From assembly GCA_027486345.1 (NCBI GenBank), contig JAIXPH010000036.1, positions 208,128 to 272,127 of the forward strand: a stretch of DNA of 64,000 nucleotides, given 5' to 3'. The notes below the pieces were generated by a model. It did not search any database. It saw nothing but the letters and a program-made list of their open reading frames with translations, and was not told the DNA's origin. The stretch comes from Paracoccaceae bacterium. GTDB taxonomy: Bacteria; Pseudomonadota; Alphaproteobacteria; Rhodobacterales; Rhodobacteraceae. This document shows, in pieces, positions 59,345 to 64,000 of this stretch (position 1 is its first letter; each line of letters starts with the position of its first letter). A program made the position numbers and the translations under genes.

Positions 59345-59363
59345 GGCAGGCGGTCATCAGAGC

Positions 59364-59390
59364 AAAAGGCGCGCAGCTTGCGCGCCTTTT
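59364..59390 (+). terminator. Intrinsic terminator of infC
   Basis: AAAAGGCGCGCA (59364-59375) and TGCGCGCCTTTT (59379-59390) form a perfect 12-bp stem with a 3-nt loop and a T-rich end, 20 bases after the stop. Confidence 0.92.
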
Positions 59391-59445
59391 TCATTTACGG
59401 CCCCGCCGGGTCGCCGCGGGCTGCGCCGGTGCGGCCCAAAATGAA

Positions 59446-59477
59446 ACGCCAGCGGCACTGACCTGTACCGCTGGCGT
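59446..59477 (-). terminator. Hairpin downstream of the minus-strand dehydrogenase operon
   Basis: ACGCCAGCGG (59446-59455) and CCGCTGGCGT (59468-59477) form a 10-bp stem. On the minus strand it is followed by TTTCATTTT, so it likely ends the transcript of the gene at 59561. Confidence 0.75.
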
Positions 59478-59560
59478 CTGATGTCTTGGGTGTCCGAAAC
59501 TCCCGAAAGGCACCGTTTTCACAGGGCATCCCCGGCCCTCAGGCTGTTACCGAAACGGCG

Positions 59561-60460
59561 TCACTCCAGCCGGGCGGGGAAGCCGTCGGCGCGCAGGTCG
59601 GTGCCGAGGGCATCTTCCAGCAATTTGACGATCTGCGTCGATTGCGCCTGCCCGCCATAGACCGCGCGGCCCTTGACGAAGGTCTGGTTGGTCAATCCCG
59701 CAAGGTCCAAGGGCACGCCGAATTCGCGCCCGAAGTTCATCGCAAAGCCAAGGTCCTTCAGTGCAAGGTCCATGGAAAAGGCGATGTCGTAGCTGCCGTT
59801 CAGGATCAACTGCCCTTCGGTTTCATGCACGAAACTGCTGCCGGACGAGGCGGCAATCGCCTCCCATGCAGTTTTCAGGTCCAGCCCACCGCGCTTGGCC
59901 AGCATCAGGGCCTCGCCATCCGCGACCAGATGGATGAAGGCCAGCATATTGGTGATGACCTTGATGATCGCCGCCGATCCCAAGGGGCCCATATGGAAGA
60001 TGCGGTTGCCAATGGCTTCCAGGGCGGGCTTGTGCAGGTCATAGAGGTCCTGATCGCCGCCCACCAGCACGGTGATCTCGCCCCGCGCCGCCAGATGCAC
60101 GCCGCCCGTCACCGGCGCTTCCAACATGCGCACACCGCCAGACCGCGCCAATCCCGCCAGTCGCAGCACGTCATCGCGGCCAAGGGTGGAGTTTTCGATC
60201 CACGTGGCACCCGGACGGAAGGATTCCATCATCGTGGCCAGCACCACTTCTGACACCGCAGGCGATGGCAGGCAGGTGAAGACGTGATCCGATGCTGCGG
60301 CCACTTCGGCTGCACTGCCCACCACCGTCGCCCCCATCGCGGCATGGCGTTCGGCAAGGCTCGCGTCACGGTCATAGACCGTGACCTGATGGCCCGCGCG
60401 GATCAGGCTGGCGGCAAGATGCCCGCCCAGATTGCCAAGGCCCACATATCCGTAATTCAT
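59561..60460 (-). CDS. NAD(P)-dependent beta-hydroxyacid dehydrogenase (3-hydroxyisobutyrate dehydrogenase family)
   Basis: The protein has 299 residues. The Rossmann motif is YGYVGLGNLGGHLAASLI and the substrate signature is MLEAPVTGGVHLAARGE. The catalytic lysine is in GSAAIIKVITNML. The ATG at 60460 follows GGAG. The substrate cannot be told from sequence. It lies 16 nt downstream of the MttB-family gene on the same strand, so it probably acts on a product of methylated-amine breakdown. Confidence 0.88.
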   Translation of the reverse strand: MNYGYVGLGNLGGHLAASLIRAGHQVTVYDRDASLAERHAAMGATVVGSAAEVAAASDHVFTCLPSPAVSEVVLATMMESFRPGATWIENSTLGRDDVLRLAGLARSGGVRMLEAPVTGGVHLAARGEITVLVGGDQDLYDLHKPALEAIGNRIFHMGPLGSAAIIKVITNMLAFIHLVADGEALMLAKRGGLDLKTAWEAIAASSGSSFVHETEGQLILNGSYDIAFSMDLALKDLGFAMNFGREFGVPLDLAGLTNQTFVKGRAVYGGQAQSTQIVKLLEDALGTDLRADGFPARLE

Positions 60461-60476
60461 GGTAACTCCTCGCCCC

Positions 60477-62048
60477 TCAGCGGAAATGGATGTTGTATTT
60501 TGCCCGGATCGCGGCGTCGATCTCCGCATCCACCCGGCAGCCCGCCTTGGACAGGATCGCATTCTTGCGCGCAATCGCGGTGTCCAGCAGCAGGGGTTTT
60601 CCCGCCTCATTCCATTCCTTGGGGCTCATGCGGTTGCCGACCTTGGGGTAGATGTATTCGGTCTGCATCAGGCCAAGCGTCTGGTCCGAGCCCAGATAAT
60701 GCCCCGGCCCGCCAAGGCAGACCTCCTTCATCGCCTCGATCGAGGTGCTGTCCGGCGTCACGTCAATCCCGCGCACCAACCGCATCGCCTGACCCAGAAG
60801 GTCATCGCCCAGCACCAAGGATTCCAGACAGAAGCCCAGAAGCGAGGCATGCATCCCCACCGCCTCATAGCACATGTTCAGGCCCGACAGGCCCGCCAGC
60901 GCATTGGTGATCCCCTGCTCCCATCCGGCCTGCATGTCGGGCAGTTTGCTGTCGGAAATGCCCGAAGCAGCCCCGCCCGGCAGGTTATAGAAGCGGTGCA
61001 TCTGCGCGCAGCCCGCCGTCAGCAGCGCCTGTTCCGCCGAACCACCGCTCATCGCGCCGGTGCGCAGGTCGGACACGAAGGGCCAGGTGCCAAAGATGCA
61101 GGGCGCGCCCTTCTTGATCGCATTGGCATAGACCACACCGGCCAGACATTCCGCCATCGCCTGCACGATCGTCAGGGCAATCGGTGCCGGGCTGGTCGCC
61201 CCCGCCTGCCCTGCACTCAGCAGCAGCATCGGCATGCCGCGCCGGATGCAAGCCTCCATCGTGATGCAGGATTCTTCGGCGAATTTCATCGGTGGTACGA
61301 CGAAGCAGTTGGAATTGCTGACGAAGGGGCGTTCCAGCCACTTCTCCTCGCCGCCTGCCACCATGTGGATCATGTCAAAGATCGCATCGACATGGGACGG
61401 ATCGCTGATGCTGGTGCCCACATGCTTGGTGGTGCCCGCAAGGCAGCCATACAGCGTGTTCAGGTCCATGTCGCGGTTGTCCACCACATCGCGGCAGACC
61501 ATCGTACGCTGATAGAAGTGGATGTTGTCGAGGTTATCCACCAGACGCGCCGCGTCATACAGGTCCTGCGCCGTGCTGTCGCGATACTCCAGCGTGATCG
61601 GATCGACGATATGCACCGCCGCCCCCGCCGTGCCGAAATGCACGTTGGTGCCGGACAGATGCAGATCGTGCTTTTCTTCCCGCCCATGCAGAGTGATGTC
61701 GCGCGCGGCGACGGCGAGCATATCCTCGACCAGCGCGCGCGGGAAACGCAGGCGCCCGTCATCGCCCTGGATCGCGCCCGCTGCCGTCATGATCTCGACG
61801 CCCGATTTCGGCGCTTGGGACAGACCGATCACCTCCAGCGCTTCCAAGGCACTTTCGTGGATCTTGGCCATCCCCGCCTCGGTCAGCGGGCGATATTGCC
61901 CGCCCGGCATCCCTGCCCGCACGGGGCGCAGGTTTTCGGCCAAGGGGGCCGCGCGCAGCGCCACCCGGTTCGCCCGCCCACCCGACCGCCGCGCCCGCGC
62001 CGGTTCACATGCCTCGCCGATGCCATTCGTCTCGATCACGTCGCTCAT
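60477..62048 (-). CDS. Trimethylamine methyltransferase (MttB) family protein, non-pyrrolysine
   Basis: The protein has 523 residues of the MttB superfamily, TIM-barrel enzymes that pass a methyl group from a quaternary or tertiary amine to a corrinoid protein. GMPMLLLSAGQAGATSPAPI and GGSAEQALLTAGCAQMHRFY (each 20) are family segments. There is no in-frame amber codon, so it belongs to the pyrrolysine-free branch that uses substrates such as glycine betaine, proline betaine or carnitine. AAGAAGG supports the ATG at 62048. No corrinoid protein gene is in view. Confidence 0.88.
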   Translation of the reverse strand: MSDVIETNGIGEACEPARARRSGGRANRVALRAAPLAENLRPVRAGMPGGQYRPLTEAGMAKIHESALEALEVIGLSQAPKSGVEIMTAAGAIQGDDGRLRFPRALVEDMLAVAARDITLHGREEKHDLHLSGTNVHFGTAGAAVHIVDPITLEYRDSTAQDLYDAARLVDNLDNIHFYQRTMVCRDVVDNRDMDLNTLYGCLAGTTKHVGTSISDPSHVDAIFDMIHMVAGGEEKWLERPFVSNSNCFVVPPMKFAEESCITMEACIRRGMPMLLLSAGQAGATSPAPIALTIVQAMAECLAGVVYANAIKKGAPCIFGTWPFVSDLRTGAMSGGSAEQALLTAGCAQMHRFYNLPGGAASGISDSKLPDMQAGWEQGITNALAGLSGLNMCYEAVGMHASLLGFCLESLVLGDDLLGQAMRLVRGIDVTPDSTSIEAMKEVCLGGPGHYLGSDQTLGLMQTEYIYPKVGNRMSPKEWNEAGKPLLLDTAIARKNAILSKAGCRVDAEIDAAIRAKYNIHFR

Positions 62049-62064
62049 CCCTGCCACCTTCTTC

Positions 62065-62110
62065 TTTTCTCAAATATCCTCAGGGGGTCTGGGGGGCAGA
62101 CGCCCCCCAG
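62065..62110 (-). repeat. Hairpin + GGATATTT element, copy E
   Basis: On the minus strand CTGGGGGGC/GCCCCCCAG (stem 62089-62110, loop 4) is followed by ACCCCCTGA, GGATATTTG (62079-62071) and AGAAAAG. It lies 11 bases after the stop of the FAD/GcvT gene and just before the mttB ribosome site, so it sits between two same-strand genes. Confidence 0.7.
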
Positions 62111-62120
62111 TCCTGCCCGT

Positions 62121-64000
62121 TCAGCCTCGCACCCGTTCCGATTTCGGATCATGCATCGGCGCAAGACTTGCCACGGCGGCATGGCGCACCCCGGCAATCT
62201 CGATCTCATAGCGGCTGGCCAGAACCTCCGCCTCTGTCTCACCGGAACAAGGCACATAGCCAAGGCCGACCGCCCCCCCAAGGAAATGCCCGTAGTTGCC
62301 ACTGGTCACCGGCCCGACGATGCGCCCATCGCGCACCACGGCTTCGTTGTGGAACAAGAGCGGCTCCGGGCTTTCCAGCCGGAATTGCAGCATGCGCCGC
62401 GAGAGCCCCGCCTCGCGTTTGCGCATCACCGCATCGCGCCCGATGAAATCGGGCTTCTTGCTGGAGACGGTAAAGCCCAGCCCCGCCTCAAGCACATGAT
62501 CCTCATCGGTGATGTCATGGCCCCAGTGGCGATAGGCCTTCTCGATCCGGCAGGAATCCAGCGTGTGCAGACCGCACAGCTTCAGCCCCAGATCGGCCCC
62601 CGCCTCTTCCAGCGTCTCAAAGACATGGGCGGTCTGGTCGGCGCTGACGTAAAGCTCCCAGCCCAATTCACCCACGTAAGTGACGCGGTGCGCACGGGCC
62701 AGACCCATGCCCACCTCGATCTCGCGCGCCTGTCCAAAGGGGTGTGCGGCGTTCGAGACATCATTGGGGCTGACCCGCGCCATCAGATCGCGCGCCTTGG
62801 GACCCATGACACACAGCACCGACTCGGCGGCGGTGATGTCAGTGATGACGGCGAAATCATGGCCCAGATGCGCACGCATCCATGCCAGATTGCGCTGCAA
62901 GGTCGCCCCCGGCACCACGGCGAGGTATGCGGTTTCGGACAGGCGGGTGACGGTCAAATCCGCCTCTATGCCCGCGCGGTCATTCAGGAACATCGTATAG
63001 ACGATCCGCCCCGCCGCGACATCCATCTCGGCCGAGCAGATGCGATTCAGGAATTTGCAGGCATCGCGGCCTTCGATCCGGATTTTGCCGAAAGAGGTCA
63101 TGTCGAACAGGCCAACACCCGTGCGGACGGCCAGATGTTCGGCCTTCTGGTTGTCAAACCAGTTCTGCCGCTTCCACGAATAGCGATATTCCCGCTCCTG
63201 CCCCGGATTGGCGAACCAGTTGGCGCGTTCCCACCCTGCCACCTCGCCAAAGACCGCGCCACGGGCTTTCAGATGCTCATGGATCGGTGACCGCCGCACC
63301 CCGCGCGCGGTTTCAACTTGGCGGTAGGGGAAGTGATCGGCATACAAAAGCCCCAGCGTTTCCGTCACGCGCTCTTTCAGATAGCGGCGGTTCTTCTGGA
63401 AGGGTTGGGCGCGGCGGATATCCACCTCCCACAGGTCAAACGGCGCTTCGCCTTCGGTGATCCAATGCGCCAAGGCCATCCCCGCCCCACCGGATGAGAC
63501 GATCCCGATGGAGTTGTATCCGGCGGCGATCCAATAGCCCTGCACCTCGGGCGCTTCGCCCAAATAGTAACGGTCATCGGGGGTAAAGCTCTCCGGCCCG
63601 TTGAAGAATGTGTGAATCCCCGCCGTCTGGAACAGAGGCATGCGGTTCATCGCGTGTTCAAGGATCGGCTGGAAGTGGTCGAAATCCTCGGGCAGGGTGT
63701 CAAAGCAGAACTCCTCGCGGATGCCGCCCATGCCCCAGGGCTTGGCTTTGGGTTCAAACGCGCCGAGCATCATCTTGCCCGCGTCCTGCTTGTAATAGGC
63801 GCATTCATCCGGCACCCGCAGCACCGGCAAGTTGGGGTCCAACCCGGCGACAGGTTCGGTCACCAGATAGAAATGCTCGCAGGCGTGCAGCGGCAGGGTC
63901 ACGCCGTTTTGCGCCGCCAGATCGCGCCCCCACATCCCGCCGCAGTTGATGACCACATCGGCGGCGATATGCCCCGGCCCTTCGTCGGTGACATAATCCA
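62121..64000 (-). CDS. FAD-dependent oxidoreductase with GcvT domain, C-terminal part, cut by the window edge
   Basis: About 626 C-terminal residues are visible; the FAD-binding start lies beyond base 64000. The rest of the DAO domain (VINCGGMWGRDLAA; AAGYNSIGIVSSGGAGMALAH in part) is followed by FAO_M (KRQNWFDNQKAEHLAVR) and GcvT (MTSFGKIRIEGRDACKFLNR; YVGELGWELYVSADQTAHVF; GHDITDEDHVLEAGLGF). It belongs to the dimethylglycine/sarcosine dehydrogenase group, as does the gene at 18070. Being next to mttB, it likely handles partly demethylated amines. Confidence 0.87.
   Translation of the reverse strand, partial: DYVTDEGPGHIAADVVINCGGMWGRDLAAQNGVTLPLHACEHFYLVTEPVAGLDPNLPVLRVPDECAYYKQDAGKMMLGAFEPKAKPWGMGGIREEFCFDTLPEDFDHFQPILEHAMNRMPLFQTAGIHTFFNGPESFTPDDRYYLGEAPEVQGYWIAAGYNSIGIVSSGGAGMALAHWITEGEAPFDLWEVDIRRAQPFQKNRRYLKERVTETLGLLYADHFPYRQVETARGVRRSPIHEHLKARGAVFGEVAGWERANWFANPGQEREYRYSWKRQNWFDNQKAEHLAVRTGVGLFDMTSFGKIRIEGRDACKFLNRICSAEMDVAAGRIVYTMFLNDRAGIEADLTVTRLSETAYLAVVPGATLQRNLAWMRAHLGHDFAVITDITAAESVLCVMGPKARDLMARVSPNDVSNAAHPFGQAREIEVGMGLARAHRVTYVGELGWELYVSADQTAHVFETLEEAGADLGLKLCGLHTLDSCRIEKAYRHWGHDITDEDHVLEAGLGFTVSSKKPDFIGRDAVMRKREAGLSRRMLQFRLESPEPLLFHNEAVVRDGRIVGPVTSGNYGHFLGGAVGLGYVPCSGETEAEVLASRYEIEIAGVRHAAVASLAPMHDPKSERVRG

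Noticed and set aside
60477..62048. Pyrrolysine-dependent MttB
   Set aside because: The frame is continuous with no in-frame TAG, so the enzyme belongs to the pyrrolysine-free branch.
60459..63290. 943-codon open frame opposite mttB and the FAD/GcvT gene
   Set aside because: It spans two well-supported minus-strand genes and their gap, and its translation is low-complexity.

Overview
The window is a GC-rich, gene-dense chromosomal segment of an alphaproteobacterium, most likely a member of the Rhodobacteraceae/Paracoccaceae. This rests on protein-level resemblance: CtrA next to an SciP (DUF1153) protein, LpxI instead of LpxH, class II DAHP synthase, TrmFO, a usg gene, and an assimilatory sulfite reductase locus carrying DUF2849 and DUF934 genes. 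I found no rRNA, tRNA, CRISPR array, prophage or insertion sequence. Nearly everything is core metabolism or cell-envelope housekeeping. I do not see an obviously new multi-gene system; the unusual material is mostly small or intergenic.

Layout. 1-3.6 kb: myo-inositol catabolism on the minus strand (iolD fragment, iolC fused to a DUF2090 aldolase domain, iolR) with three GGAA-N6-TTCC operators. 3.6-6.5 kb: gamma-carbonic-anhydrase-like protein, gmk, yicC, and a PAS-domain protein on the other strand. 6.7-10.4 kb: class II DAHP synthase, a GlxA-type AraC regulator, and a PQQ-type sugar dehydrogenase broken by an 11-nt insertion. 10.6-15.8 kb: a complete branched-chain amino acid ABC importer (livJ-G-F-H-M). 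15.8-21.7 kb: a chemoreceptor, an FAD/GcvT demethylase-type oxidoreductase and arginase. 21.7-28 kb: gluQ, trmFO, a palindromic intergenic element, DoxX, a small unknown protein, gyrA and usg.

28-36 kb: hisI, a NifU-like protein, a 40-codon membrane peptide, recG-ligA, ctrA, sciP and mnmA. 36.4-48.7 kb: a long minus-strand envelope and translation block reading pyrH, frr, uppS, cdsA, dxr, rseP, a 45-codon membrane peptide, bamA, ompH/skp, fabZ, lpxA, lpxI, lpxB, with many 4-nt ATGA overlaps. This block covers isoprenoid precursor and carrier synthesis, phospholipid synthesis, lipid A synthesis and outer-membrane protein assembly. 48.8-53 kb: tpiA, an EamA transporter coupled to a cytochrome P450, and a hydrolase-fold protein without its nucleophile.

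53.2-58.7 kb: assimilatory sulfate reduction (Lrp-type regulator facing cobA, DUF2849, sulfite reductase, cysH, DUF934, ferredoxin-NADP reductase). CobA makes the siroheme precursor, CysH makes sulfite, the reductase makes sulfide, and the reductase partner plausibly supplies electrons through ferredoxin. 58.8-59.3 kb: infC with an AUA start. 59.6-64 kb: a methylated-amine degradation set (beta-hydroxyacid dehydrogenase, non-pyrrolysine MttB-family methyltransferase, a second FAD/GcvT oxidoreductase running off the end).

Non-coding signals are a main result: a 45-bp palindromic repeat in two copies, a 134-bp REPIN-like element, and five copies of a hairpin-plus-GGATATTT element at gene ends.
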